A stretch of DNA of 64,000 nucleotides, taken from assembly GCF_036850765.1 (NCBI RefSeq), contig NC_089491.1, positions 131,742,266 through 131,806,265 on the forward strand. Reading direction: 5' to 3'. Below, in pieces: positions 35,130-46,650 of this stretch. This stretch comes from Saccopteryx bilineata (taxonomy: Eukaryota > Chordata > Mammalia > Chiroptera > Emballonuridae). Position 1 is the stretch's first letter. Every line of letters starts with the position of its first letter. The notes beneath the pieces were generated by a model that was not told where the DNA came from, did not search any database, and worked only from the letters and a program-made list of their open reading frames with translations. A program made the position numbers and the translations under genes.

Positions 35130-35295
35130 TTCATTTGTGCTTTTGATAATACTGTGTAAGGTAGGAATTTTTATCCTTGTGTTCTGAGTGTACACGCTAA
35201 GACTTAAGTAGTTAACCGAGTCACCTCAAGTTGCCTAGCTGATGGTGGTGGCAGCAAGATTCTGATATTAAGTCCCAAGCTGTTCCCACTGACCA
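35130..35295 (-). repeat. MIR-like (antisense)
   Basis: 'aatactgtgtaaggtaggaa', 'gacttaagtagttaaccga' and 'ttgcctagctgatggtgg' fit a diverged MIR. Confidence 0.5.
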
Positions 35296-35334
35296 GCCAC
35301 TCAGGGATATGAAAATATTATTTTTAAATACACT

Positions 35335-35705
35335 TTTTATTTTGGAATAATTTTGAATTTAGAGAAGCTGCAAGGATAGTACAGAGAGTTCCTGTATACT
35401 TTTCAACCATTTTTCCCAATGCTCACATCTTATTTTATGATAATGCAATTCTCAAAAACAAGTATTTAACATTTGTACATTGTTATTAATGAAATTCTAG
35501 TCCTTATTCAAATTCCACCTGCTTCTTATTAATGATCTTGATCTGTTCCAGGATCCAATGCAGGACACCACAGTACATTCAGTCATCATGCTTCTTTTGT
35601 CTCCTCCAATCTGTGACACTTTCCCTGTCTCTCTGGTTTTCATTCCCTTGACGGTCTTAAAGAGTACTGGGTAGGCATTTTGTACATGTTGAAAATAGAT
35701 TTTTT
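35335..35705 (-). repeat. Old LINE-1 fragment (antisense)
   Basis: 'tagtacagagagttcctgta', 'caaccatttttcccaatgct', 'ctgttccaggatccaatgca' and 'ttctttgtc'-like 'gcttcttttgtctcctccaa' follow text seen in antisense older L1 regions. No frame survives. Confidence 0.6.
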
Positions 35706-35860
35706 TTGACACTCAAAAATGTCACATTTTTGCTTTCAGCACTTTTATTCTATACACCTATTTAACTTTAGTAGATATATTTTAAAAGCAGATTTCCTGT
35801 GTGTTTGTCTGGAAGTGATTGCACATTTCTTCTTGACATTATAAGGGACCCAGAACTATA

Positions 35861-35940
35861 CTGCTCACAAAAATTAGAGGATATTTTATCACTTTAAATT
35901 CATTTTGAAATGTCCCCTAATTTTTGTATATTTTCAACAG
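35861..35940. mobile_element. Small TA-flanked MITE
   Basis: CTGCTCACAAAAATTAGAGG at the left is inverted against CCCCTAATTTTTGTATATTT..CAG at the right, with TA on both sides (35859-35860, 35941-35942). The right inverted repeat has a few extra bases. 80 bp, AT-rich and non-coding. Mariner-type by its TA duplication; the family name is not known to me. Confidence 0.6.
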
Positions 35941-35942
35941 TA

Positions 35943-36369
35943 TTTTTACCTTGCAAATACTTGTAATGCCTATACTCATATTTCCAGATAATTGAATCTT
36001 TGAGGTATAAAATAGTAAATAAGATAAAAGCATTGCAGAGAACATGATAACTAGACATGCAAAAAAAAGAGGACATTTTACAGAGAGAGAGAATAGTAGC
36101 TAAACTAAATAGATGTAAAATTTTAAAACCAATATTTGTTTTTATATCAGAAATCACATTAAATAAATGCTAGATTTCCACATCGATTTTCCCCGGAATT
36201 GATAATTCTTTATTGCCAATTACTTTGGGCTTCAGGAATATGTATAACTAGGTTCCGGTGTTTCACTTCATGGAGTAACAGCTTATAAAATAAAATAATA
36301 GAAATGACAGCTTCCACCCAGCACCTGGCCCACTGTAGGTACTTGGTAAATGTGATTTTTTTTCCCCAG
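35943..36369. other. Unannotated non-coding stretch
   Basis: Nothing firm; a MIR crumb at about 36310-36350. Confidence 0.35.
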
Positions 36370-36765
36370 AGAATGTTTTCCTAGAACTTACTGTGTGCCA
36401 GGTACATCTCTAATGCTTTACACATACTAATTAAATGCTTACTGCCACCATTTTAAAGTGGAAGAACAGAGGCCCTGGCCAAGTAGCTCAGTTGCTTAGA
36501 TTGTCCTCCCCATTTGCCAAGGTTGTGTGTTCGATTCCAGATAAGAGCACATACAAGGTTCAATCAATGATGGCATGAATAAGTGAATCAACAAAAGGGT
36601 GTTTCTTGTTTTTCTCCCTTCCTCTCTCTCTAGAAATCAATAAGCTAAAAAAAATCAAGTGAAGAAACAGAGATTCAAGGAGGTAAAGTGAGTCACCCAA
36701 GGATACACAGAGACTAGGTGGCATGCTGGGACTGAAAGCCAGGCAGTCTGGCAACTAACTATATC
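36370..36765 (-). repeat. MIR (antisense) split by a SINE
   Basis: Left part 36370-36457 ('acttactgtgtgccaggtac', 'acacatactaattaaatgct') and right part 36673-36765 ('ggaggtaaagtgagtcaccc', 'gactgaaagccaggcagtct') are halves of one MIR. The VES-like SINE 36472-36658 sits between. Confidence 0.8.
36472..36658 (+). mobile_element. VES-like tRNA SINE, with TSD
   Basis: GCCCTGGCCAAGTAGCTCAG (A box side), GTGTGTTCGATTCCAG (B box), AGAGCACATACAAGG, then the CTCTCTCTCTAGAAATCAATAAG tail region and A-run. Flanks GTGGAAGAACAGAG and GTGAAGAAACAGAG are an imperfect TSD (one base shifted). Middle-aged by its mutations. Confidence 0.88.
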
Positions 36766-37435
36766 CATGCTTTTAACTGTGATGCTCCACTGCTTCTTTG
36801 TTACATATGCAGACCAATCTGAGGATTTACTTTGCACATAAGTGAATTTTCAAGATGACAATTTAAAATAAATTAAACATTTTCTTCTGGAACTATTTCT
36901 AAAATACACCACTTGTATTTTCTGGTATCAAAGGGTTATTAATGTGAACAAATAGTGTGTTTTGCTGAAGCATTTTTATTTTTCACTACATAGAATTGTC
37001 TCACATTGATAAAGTGTTGATGAGTTATTTTTCCTGCCATTTTGATTTATCTGTCACTTCTTACAACTTTCAGATGCCTGACAACTGACAATGCTAACAA
37101 CATCCTTCTTCTCTCCATGAAATCACCTGCTTCCAGTATGCTATTAGTATTGTATCTAAATACCTAGGTACTGAGGGGTACCCTACAGCTCTCTCTGGGG
37201 AGTTCATGTGACTTGTGAGATATATCTCAGTTGTTCACACAGCACATAGATGACTTTTTTGCTCATTTCCTTGGTTCTATTCCACACCATTGAGATCCCT
37301 TCTGGGGAAGTTAACTAATATATCACACACCTTGAACATAATGCCTTAATAAAATAGATAATTGCCACTTGTAACTTTATATCCTCAACCAAATTATAAA
37401 TGGCATGGCATTTTGGCAAAAAATAATAAATTCAG
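36766..37435. other. Unannotated non-coding stretch
   Basis: Nothing recognised. Confidence 0.35.
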
Positions 37436-37525
37436 GCCTCAATAATAATAAATAATAATAAATTAAAATAAATAATTAATAAAAATAATAAATAATTATT
37501 TATTATTAATAATAAATAATAATGC
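37436..37525. repeat. (AAT)n-rich low-complexity tract
   Basis: Imperfect AATAATAAATAATAATAAAT text on the + strand turning into TTATTATTAAT, so part of it is self-complementary. Confidence 0.9.
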
Positions 37526-37563
37526 AAACATAATCAATTATATAATTTAAAGCTCCATTGCCA

Positions 37564-37774
37564 GCCCTGGCAGGGTTGCTCAGTGGATAGAACTTCCTCC
37601 TAGAACACCAAGGTCACAGGTTTGATCCTAGGTCAGGTCACATAAGAGAAGCAACTGATGAGTGCACAGCTAGTGGACCAATGAGGGGATGCTTCTCTCT
37701 TATTCTCTCTCCTTTCCTACCTCCCCTTTCTCACTTTTAAATCAATGGAAAAAATAAAAATAAATGAAAAAAAT
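37564..37774 (+). mobile_element. VES-like/related tRNA SINE, with TSD
   Basis: GCCCTGGCAGGGTTGCTCAG, GTCACAGGTTTGATCC (B box with a mutated CG), AGAGAAGCAACTGATG and a CT-run followed by AAATCAATGG and an A-rich tail. TSDs AAAGCTCCATTGCCA (37549-37563) and AAAGCTCATTGCCA (37775-37788) differ by one base deletion. Quite diverged. Confidence 0.85.
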
Positions 37775-37788
37775 AAAGCTCATTGCCA

Positions 37789-39839
37789 TCATCATTGGGC
37801 TACACTGGTTTTCTGTAGCTTATAGAGTAGTTGTCCCCTGGGGAAAATGTTCTAACCACAGGTATCATTTGAGGCCTCGGGGTGGAGTGTGGATTGTTCC
37901 CTAGCAAGTGTTTGGTGCCCTAAACGACACATAGACATAGTGATCTCCGACGGATGGCTTTCCCATCCTCAGACCTGAATCCTTGTTAGTGAAACCATGA
38001 GGTTTTTTCCTTTTTGCCTTTCCCAACACTGAAATCATTCCAAGCATTCTCAGATGGATGGAGTTTTTATTCCTGGCTCATTCTAGTGGAAACAGAGGAG
38101 CCCTCCGTCTGGGCAGGGTTGGGGCCAAATTGAAGAGGAAGCTCTTTCAGCTGGTATTTTAGAAACAGCCACGTTTGGGAGAGAGTAGCCAGATTCAAAC
38201 CAAGGTGTTTTCTTTTAAATCTCAAATCTTCCATGGTTTTTGGAACTGATTACCTCTGTGACTTCCCAAATCATTCACATAGGGAAAGAAGGCCAACCAG
38301 GTGCCACTAGGGAAATTCCACAGTGACAAATTATTTCCATAGCTTAGAATTTTTTCCACATGGGCAATAAACAAACAGGCTGCTCCTAGTTCAGACTGGA
38401 GACTGCTCGCTGAGAGAGAGCTACTTAGTCCTCAGGTTGTACATATAATATAACCCTCAAAACTTGTTCTTTATCAATTTCATGCCTGCTGACTATTTCA
38501 TCCTTCTATAAGTGAACTCAATAGCTCCCAAGTAGTCTTAGTTTATCAATAATAAATACTATTAATTATGTGGTCAGTGCACTTTTAGACAGATTTCATC
38601 AGAGTTTGTCAATTCATAAATATAAAGGAATGCCCATTTCAATTTCTTAAAACTATATACTTCTTATTTTTTAACAACACCTAAAATCCTCCCTCCCAAA
38701 CTTGATAAACACATTAACAGATTCATGTTCTAACCAAATTTAACTGATTTATTGCTAAACCTTCTACCATTATTTTGTGGATCACATGACCAAAGAGATG
38801 TTCAATTTTGACACTGAATTACGGTCAAGGCAGTTCCTGATGGCTTAATTGTTAATATAGAAGATGAATCACATTACCAGGGAACTTTCCAACATGACTT
38901 TTAATGCAAAAACAACTGTAACCGGGCTTTCCAGAAATGTCATTGTCGGCCAACTTACTACCCATCAATTGTCTCTGGTATTATGTGTGATAGAACACAG
39001 CCATGAAATTCAAACTCTATTTCTGAGGTGGTTATCCAAACACCAGTAATCTCTAAAAATAGTAGTGACCATATATTAATAACCAATTAAGGCCTCAGAC
39101 TGTGCTCACTTCCTGCTCACTTTCTAACTCCTCAGTAAGCTGGGGAACTGGGCTGTATTTGAATAACAATGAGAGGGAAAGTCCTGTTTGTTTGTTTCCT
39201 TGTTTGTTTGTTTGTTTTTGTTTGAGCAACTGACTCTGAATAACAAAAGTATTTCTTTCAAGGTCCCAGAATAGATAGTTGCCAAATTTCCCCTTTCAGG
39301 GAAATATCTAAATAAGGAGCATCATTATCTATTACTCATAATATGATGACTTTCTGAGAGCATTTGGCTTAAAAAACCCCATTATTTTGTTAATAAATGA
39401 ATAAATACTTATTTAAAACCTTCCCTTCAATGTAATTTCACATTCTCCTCTCATTTTTGAGAATTTTTCTTCTCTTATTTTCTCACTAACACAGTCACTT
39501 CTCCTTATCTTTCTTCATGTTCCAAGGCAGACTTGCCCCATTATCAACCATTTTACTCTGCCCAATTCTGTGTCAGTTGGGTTATAACTCAAGGGTTTGA
39601 TCTAGGGTGACCAGTGCCATGCCTGGTTTGACTGACCTCCTTCTGATGGAGGGTAAAACTGTTTTTGTCAGCAGGTTACAGTAGAGTACTGGCAGGGGTA
39701 AGAATGGAGCTAGAATTTCTCCCTCCACTTCCAGCTCTTGTGGGCTACAGTGGACCATGGTCTTTCCTGAAAGACAGACTAAGGAAGTGAAGGAAGGATT
39801 GAAGGAAGAAAGAAACAGGAAGAAAAAGAGATTATTTGT
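37789..39839. other. Unannotated non-coding stretch
   Basis: No repeat family identified apart from a TTTG/GTTT tract at about 39188-39228. No exon recognised. About 2 kb of unique-looking sequence. Confidence 0.4.
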
Positions 39840-40065
39840 TGCTACTGTTTATCAAGGGCCTACTTGAAATCTGGATCTTCATACACATTAGCTCATCTAA
39901 TTGCACAAACAGCTTGCAAAGGACAATCATCTTTATTGTAAAGACTAGTTTCATGTGAGGCTCAGAGAGGCTAAGCCACTTGTACCAGGACACCCAGCTC
40001 CTAAATTGCAGAATCAGAATATGAACCCGGTCTGTGTGACTCGGCACTCTCCCAGGCTGCCTCTG
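39840..40065 (-). repeat. MIR (antisense)
   Basis: 'atttgttgctactgtttatc', 'cacattagctcatctaattg', 'ctcagagaggctaagccact' and 'gaatatgaacccggtctgtg' in antisense MIR order, nearly full length. Confidence 0.85.
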
Positions 40066-40429
40066 TGGAAGTCAGAGTAAAGGTGAACGAGGCTCCTGGA
40101 GAGCCCTCACCCGCTCTCTTCTCTACAGAGTCTCAGAGATGGAGATGCAGTCAACGACTCTGTCCCCAGGAGGAAACCAGAAACCACGAAGGAAATCAGT
40201 GAGAACAGTGGGTTCCCAGCTGCCACTTTCCTCTGGGAAAGCAAAGCACTTCCAAACAGTGCACCCACGTCAGCCCCCTCCCAGCGTGGACTCTCAGTGG
40301 CAAGGTGGCTTTGTTGCTCACTGCCAATCAGACATTTTTAAAGAAGCATTTTGGGGCAGAAAGCATGGTTAATAAATCTGAACTGATCCAGCCACAATTT
40401 TTAAGTTTGACTGATGACAATAATAATCA
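40066..40429. other. Unannotated stretch with an exon-like island
   Basis: Contains a possible cassette at 40129-40198 bounded by a pyrimidine-rich acceptor (CTCTCTTCTCTACAG) and a GTGAGA donor. It is open in two frames, and neither peptide is recognised. Support is weak, as such splice-like pairs arise by chance. Confidence 0.25.
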
Positions 40430-40645
40430 CAGTAAAAATAAAAACAGTTACTGTTCATTGAGGACAAGTTATGATCCAGGAACTCTTAACATTATTTCTA
40501 ATTCCTGCTAACAATGCTATGAGGTAGATATTGTTTCTCCATTTTACAGATGAAAAAACCAAGGCTCAGAGGAGTTAAGAAAATGCCCAAGGTCAAACAG
40601 CAAGGAAGGAGCTGAGAAGACAAGTAGAAGCCAGGTCTGTGTGTA
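40430..40645 (-). repeat. MIR (antisense)
   Basis: 'gttcattgaggacaagttat', 'gctaacaatgctatgaggta', 'ttacagatgaaaaaaccaag' and 'aaggtcaaacagcaagg' define an almost complete antisense MIR. Confidence 0.88.
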
Positions 40646-42844
40646 CCCACATTACAGACTGTCTCCTCCATACAGCTGTTCCTTCCCCGTGCCTGCCGGT
40701 CTGGAAGGAAGCCTGGCCAATGTGCCTTGAGCATCCATGTCTGGGAGCAATCAAATTGCTCTCCATGATTAAACTGAATAATTGAAAATCCTTGTTTTAC
40801 TCTTACACTATGGTTTGATTGCAAATGATCTTGTCATCACTGTTGAATATTAATAAGCTTTCAATGGCTCACCATTACCCAGAATCAGACATCCAAATGC
40901 ATTTGTTGGAAATGTAAAGGCCTCTATAATCTGACCTCATATTACTTTTCTGTCTTATCTCTGACCACCCTTTTACTAACCCTCTGCTACAATGAACAGT
41001 TTTACTTTATGAAACACTAAGTGCTGGCCCACTGTCAGAATTTTGTCCGGTTCTATCTGTCCTTAAATGTTGCTTACCTTCCTACTGAACCCAGTTCAAA
41101 TTTCACTTCCTATATCACCTGGAATATTCATACTGAAGTGCTTACTTTCACCTTCTACTTTATTAGTAATTATTGTCAGTAGAGCTCATTTGTCAATTAA
41201 TGTCTATCTATGATATAGAGGCATGTCTGCTTTAGGGCCTTGATTCACTATTTAAAACTTTTTTTATTGGGTCCCCAATTAGAAAGGAATCTCCTTCTAT
41301 ACCTGTTCAAAACACCTATGCTGCCCAAAATATATTGCCTGGCAGGGAACAGGTGCTGAAGAACTTGGGGACAATCTCGTTAACAACACTGCATCATCGC
41401 TTAAGCCACTAAAGTATGTTTGTGTAATAATGTCAACCTGTTAGCAGAGCTAATTCCAGCTGACTGTTTGACCTGGATGAAAGCCACAGTTAGTTCATTG
41501 ATTTGGTGCTAACTTTTATTTAACTTGAAAGTCTGAAAATGGGGTGGGGGTTGGGGGAGGAAAAGAGATAGGCTATGACCCCAAAGAGTGAAAATAAAAT
41601 TTGATTTGGAAATGACTGATCCTTTTGCATGTTTTATTTGTTTACATCACAGCATTTTCCCATCCACCTGTCTATCCCGGTGCATGCAACTGAAAGGATT
41701 GGGGGCGGGGGAATCAAACGTTGTGTTAAACAGAATTCTTTTAATTCTGCCTTCCTGGAAAAATATCTTACCTTCTGGAGCAGACAGGCAGCAGGGCACC
41801 ACAGGGTGACTGTAACCATAAACAAACTGGGCTTCCTTTCAGGTTGGTTGGTTCCTTCACCTGCTTATGAGTCAGCAGTGGAAAAAGTGGCTCCAGGAAT
41901 GGAGGCTGGTCACCTTATTTGCCGTGATTCTGTGACCCCAACGTTTCTTTCATCTTGGATAAATAATTGAGGTCAGGAAAGCAGCCAACCCATCCAAAAG
42001 AAAGGAGGGGGTATATGTCCTTCCCAAAGACTTTGTACATATCACATTCATTTCAGCCTCCTCCCCTAGAGAATGAGAGGATCAGAGCCTTCATGGAGGA
42101 GAATGCTAATTATAATTATTACCTAAAGTAACAAATTTTTCATGACAAGGGCCAAAGCTGTCAGATATTAAAACTAAATCTCCATGTCTCATTTTAGTTC
42201 AAATTGCTTTTCTGTTCCCATTGACAAATGCCTTAATTTTCATTTCAAAGTTGCTCTTGGAAGGGACATGTAATTATCTGGTCTTGTTTACAGCAACAAA
42301 GGTCAAGTTCTTTAGCAGATATTAATAACCACTGTGCTAAGAACACTCTTCCAGCTCACCTCACATGCTGAGCTTTGCCCTGGTTTCAACCTTGTGAAAT
42401 TTTCATGGTGTCCATTTTGTACCCTACCAACTTCTTATGCATATCCATAGTGATAATAACTCTCAACCAAATTTCCTCTTATTAAACCTAATCATTATGC
42501 ATAAAGAAGACATCACCTTATTCTATTAGGGTTAACAGAGTCCTGTTGGAGTAATATAGAAAAATGTATTTATTTTTTCTTTTTACCTCCCAGGGCTTGA
42601 GAGCCTGAAAGAGGATGACAGAAAAGTCACAGTGATTCAACAAGAATGTTAGAGGAGCACTGTCATTTCTGAGGCCAGGTTCAAACCCTCAAAGTGGAAA
42701 TTCTAAAAAAAAAAAAAAAAAAGAAAATGAAAAAAAGCATATTACAATGCAAAAATAATTTTGTCTCAACTATTGGGCTATTTTAGATCTAAAGTAGGGC
42801 CATGTATTCAATTTTATATCTACTTCTCTATTTATAAACCTTTA
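40646..42844. other. Non-coding stretch with L2-like pieces
   Basis: L2-like phrases occur near 40900-41350 ('cagttcaaatttcacttcct', 'atctggaatattcat'). The rest is unique-looking. A 19-A run lies at 42704-42722. AT-rich text at 42100-42340 is reminiscent of conserved non-coding sequence but that is only an impression. Confidence 0.35.
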
Positions 42845-43039
42845 ATAATACCTAGCATGTCATATTCTAGACAATGTTCAAAGTATTAATTATGTAATAT
42901 CTATAACAATCCTTAAATGTAGCTACTACTATTGTCCCTATTCAACAGATGGAGAAACTAGGGCACAGAGAATTGAGTCACTGGCCCAGGCCAGACAGCA
43001 ATAAATGGTAGAAATAGAATTTGAACTCAGACAGTCTGG
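42845..43039 (-). repeat. MIR (antisense), target of the hAT insertion
   Basis: 'cctagcatgtcatattctag', 'ctattcaacagatggagaaa', 'tagggcacagagaattgagt' and 'gaatttgaactcagacagtc' fit antisense MIR. The hAT element inserted at its very end. Confidence 0.85.
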
Positions 43040-43047
43040 ATCTAGAT

Positions 43048-45904
43048 CAGTGTTTCCCAACCTTTTTTGTGCCATGCCCCACCTTAACCTTTCTAAAATT
43101 TTTATGTCCCCCCCTATGTAACATACATAATTTTTAACATTAAAAAATTGATTTGTTCACTTAATAAACATAAATGATAGGTTCTAGGAAGAAATCACTA
43201 TGAAATTGTTAACAAAACACAGTAAGTAAAATTTCAAAACATATAATGAAAAACAGAAATTTAAATTCCAAATAATTTTAATACAGATTTTTCTATATTA
43301 ATTTATTATTTTAATTTAGTGTGATCCTTGCGCTTGATGCTTGCTGCACAGAGATTTTATATTAGGTTCCAATTTGGTTAGCTTTAGTCTCAAGTCTCCA
43401 CGTTGTGTTCTATCCAGCCGATTTCTTTTTTTTACCAGTAAATCATTTACAGCACTAAATCCACATTCAGCTAAAAATGAAGATGGAAACGGTAGCAATA
43501 GTTTTCTTGCACATTTGGTTGAATTTGGGTATTTGATTTCTGTTTCCTCACCAAGCCATGCCATCGCTCCTTTGATATTAAATAAAGCTTTAACTGACTC
43601 ATCATTTTGCAATTCTGCGAGTTCTTCTTGATACTGCATATTTGATATATCAGACAAATCCACTAACATTGGCTGCATCATCCATGTTGGGAAATCAATT
43701 TGTTTTAAATCAGAAAATCTTTCTTTTAAATCAGCCGATAGACTATTCAAATGATTGACAATAACAAGTAAAGCGGTATCAGTTACTTCACATTTTTGGA
43801 GCCAATGAAACTGTTTAAAGTTTTTGTTGTTAATATGTTTCTGACATAACTCAATATTGGTAATGAAACCAAATATCTTTGCTTTTGCATCGACAAGAGT
43901 TTTATTTGTTCCTTGAAGTTGCTTATTTAATATATTTAGTTTTTCAAAGATATCGGCTAAATAATTCACAAATGCTTTACCATCTATTGTTAACAGATAC
44001 TTCATTTCAGGTTTGTCGCTTAAAAAATCACTAAGAGTATCAAACAGTTCCATAAATCTTTTCAAACAGTTTCCTTTAGATAGCCATCTGACTTCAGTAT
44101 GAAGTAAAAGTCTCACATGGTCTTCATTTTGTTCTTCACAAAATAGCTTGAAAAGATGCTCACATTTGACACTAGCTTTAATAGCATTAACACACTTTAT
44201 TACTGTTTGTAATACTTCATTCAGAACAGGCGAGATGTTTTTAGCTACCAAGTTTTCCCTATGAATAACACAATGCACAAGATTCATTTCTGGATTCGCA
44301 TCTTTTATCAATTTTAAGCAGCCATTTTTCTTGCCCATCATATTGGGAGCACCATCTGCAGCACAAGATGTTATATTTTTCATTGGTATATCATTGACAT
44401 CTAAGTAGTTTTTGAGCTTATTATATATATCTTTGGAGGTAGTGGTGCTTTCTAATCTTTTACAGAACAACATTTCTTCAGCAAAATGTCCTTTATCAAT
44501 ATATCTTACGTAAGTTATCAATACTGCCTCACTGTCTCTCAAAGTTGATTCATCCATTTGCAATGAGAATTTTCTTGTTTTCAGCTTTTCAATAAGTTGT
44601 TTTTCAATATCCTCACTCATTTCGTCTATTCTTCTGCTAACAGTATTGTCACTGAGTGGCATAGCTTTTACATCTTTGTCATCTTTTTCAAGAACTGTTT
44701 TAAGAAATGCTGATATTGATAGTTTTATTAAATTCTCTCCTATAGTGTGATTTTCTCCAGTTTTAGCGATGAATAAAGAAATTTGATAACTAGCCTCAAG
44801 AACACGATTACTAGTTGAAGTATGAGCAGTAAACAGAGACTATAATGTTGTTCTTTTTCAAAATTTTTCTTTAAAGTTTTAAAGTAACTCAAATCTGAAT
44901 TAATATGAGCACTATGTTTTACCTTCAAATGCGCCTCAAGATGACCTCGTTTCATTGATTCGTTGGTCAAGCATTGCTGGCATAAAAGACAAAAAGGAAT
45001 CCGCTCATCGTGAACAGCGGGTATGAACCCAAATTTTAAATATTCCTCCGAATATTGACGAGTTTTTTTCTTGCTTGCACCACTCATTTTACTATGGGCT
45101 ATAAGAAATAAAAATAAGATCAATTAAAAACTAATATTAAAATATGTGTTAAAATATATTCAATGTGACATAGAGTAAACGTATACTAAAAATTCATATT
45201 TATTTAAATGTATATAACACATTTACTACACTACCACCTCAAATCAAAAGATATCTATATTTTTTCCACTTGACAAAATTTTCTGGAAAGTTATGCTTCT
45301 AAAATTAAAATTTTCATGCATGCACTATTATAACCCCAATAATATTTATAAAATATTATTGCTTTCTAGCCCCGATGCAAGAAGTACTTAATAAAGAGTT
45401 TAATATTGATAAAAATAAAATCAAATACTTACCAATTATATCTATACAATATATATGTATATTTATTAAATCAACGAGCTTTTACAACAGTTTTGACTGA
45501 CACTTATTTCAAATTAACACCAACTGAATGATGTGAAACCCTACAGAAGTTGTGATGGGCCAATTAGGTGAGAATAACTGCGTTGTTTAGCGAGTTTTTA
45601 AAACGTCCGGGGTTCCCCGCGGCAGACGGCACGCTCCCTGGTGAACCCAGGATGAAGTTTACTTGATGACGCCAATCACCCAGTTGATATTTTGGTCTCG
45701 TCAAATGAAATTATACTTAATAATTATTTACCGCAATTATTTAAGAATTGCATTTTTTGTTAAATTTGGCACCGATATCTAGCATTGCATTTAAATGGCC
45801 TGGGGCGAAAGAGTTAAAGTCGTGTAGAGTCCATTTTCAAATTGCCCCCCTTAACTATCGAATTGCCCCCCTGTGGGGTGTGGGCCCCACGTTGGGAAAC
45901 ACCG
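43048..45904 (-). mobile_element. hAT DNA transposon, 2,857 bp, apparently complete, with perfect 8-bp TSD
   Basis: The left end CAGTGTTTCCCAAC pairs with the right end (GTTGGGAAACACCG) in 13 of 14 positions. The TSD ATCTAGAT is identical at 43040-43047 and 45905-45912 and is itself palindromic-like. The minus strand holds a transposase with BED finger and hAT dimerisation part. The subterminal right side carries a short repeat of AATTGCCCCCC (about 45838-45873), which could bind transposase. Roughly 270 bases of 3' and 820 bases of 5' non-coding sequence bracket the gene. Few lesions and perfect TSDs suggest recent insertion. Confidence 0.95.
43316..45087 (-). pseudogene. hAT transposase with BED zinc finger (ZBED5-like group), two lesions
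   Basis: It would cut and paste the element in the nucleus. The protein starts at the ATG complementary to 45085-45087, with a BED finger (CLLCQQC; GHLEAHLKVKH) in the first 60 residues. The frame is lost near 44843-44850 and a TAG sits at 44840-44842 in the next frame. After that one frame runs open to the TAA at 43316. In the 448 residues from the Met at 44662 I see MDEST (Asp37), AADGAPN (Asp103), HCVIH (130-134), VRW (191-193) and AECGFS (Glu399), which fit the D-D-E and RW features of hAT enzymes, then the dimerisation segment RNRLDR..DLRLKL. Resemblance to ZBED5/SCAND3-like proteins is from memory. The lesions make it probably inactive. A sequencing error cannot be ruled out. Confidence 0.9.
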
Positions 45905-45927
45905 ATCTAGATACTAAGGGCTTAATC
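45905..45927. other. TSD and short spacer between two hAT elements
   Basis: ATCTAGAT (45905-45912) closes the large element. Only 7 bases separate it from GCTTAATC (45920-45927), the TSD of the next MITE. Confidence 0.9.
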
Positions 45928-46258
45928 CAGGGGTCCCCAAACTTTTTACACAGGGGGCCAGTTCACTGTCCCTCAGACCGTTGGAGGGCCGGACTATAAA
46001 AAAAACTATGAACAAATCCCTATGCACACTGCACATATCTTATTTTAAAGTAAAAAAACAAAACGGGAACAAATACAATATTTAAAATAAAGAACAAGTA
46101 AATTTAAATCAACAAACTGACCAGTATTTCAATGGGAACTATGCTCCTCTCACTGACCACCAATGAAAGAGGTGCCCCTTCCGGAAGTGCGGCGGGGGCC
46201 AGATAAATGGCCTCAGGGGGCTGCATGTGGCCCGCGGGCCATAGTTTGGGGACCCCTG
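45928..46258. mobile_element. hAT non-autonomous element (MITE), 331 bp, with perfect 8-bp TSD
   Basis: Starts CAGGGGTCCCCAAACTTTTTAC and ends GTTTGGGGACCCCTG, a perfect 15-base terminal inverted repeat. GCTTAATC is duplicated at 45920-45927 and 46259-46266. It is the same family as the 524-bp copy at 32048-32571, but an internal block of about 193 bases is missing between GGGAACTATG and CCTCTCACTG. Non-coding. Confidence 0.95.
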
Positions 46259-46266
46259 GCTTAATC

Positions 46267-46519
46267 ACTACTTTCTTTTGCCTTTCCAACCTATTCCATG
46301 GTCACCAGGGTCTAAGTCAGAGGACTCGAGCAAGGAGAAAATCTTGGCCAAGTTTTACTTCCTTTTGGGTCTCACATCCCTTTGAGGAACACAGTTGGTG
46401 ATCAATCCAATATTAGGGGCAAGGACCTGCCCTGAGGCAAACCTGAGAAGTCTGTTCTGGTCCCACCTTGGAAGGGGAAAGTTAATACTTCAAGAAAAGA
46501 AAAAAAAAGAGCTGCATTT
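46267..46519. other. Unannotated short stretch
   Basis: Nothing recognised. Confidence 0.35.
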
Positions 46520-46650
46520 CTCTATACACTCACAACAACTCTATGAGGTAGAATTTATTATAGTTATTCCTCTTACAAATGAACAACTCAGAAAAGTTCG
46601 TTGTTACCTAAGGCTGTATAGTTAAGAAGACACAGATGAGTGGGGGAAAC
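46520..46650 (-). repeat. MIR fragment (antisense)
   Basis: 'ctcacaacaactctatgagg', 'tagttattcctcttac' and 'aatgaacaactcagaaa' fit the central antisense MIR. Confidence 0.7.
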
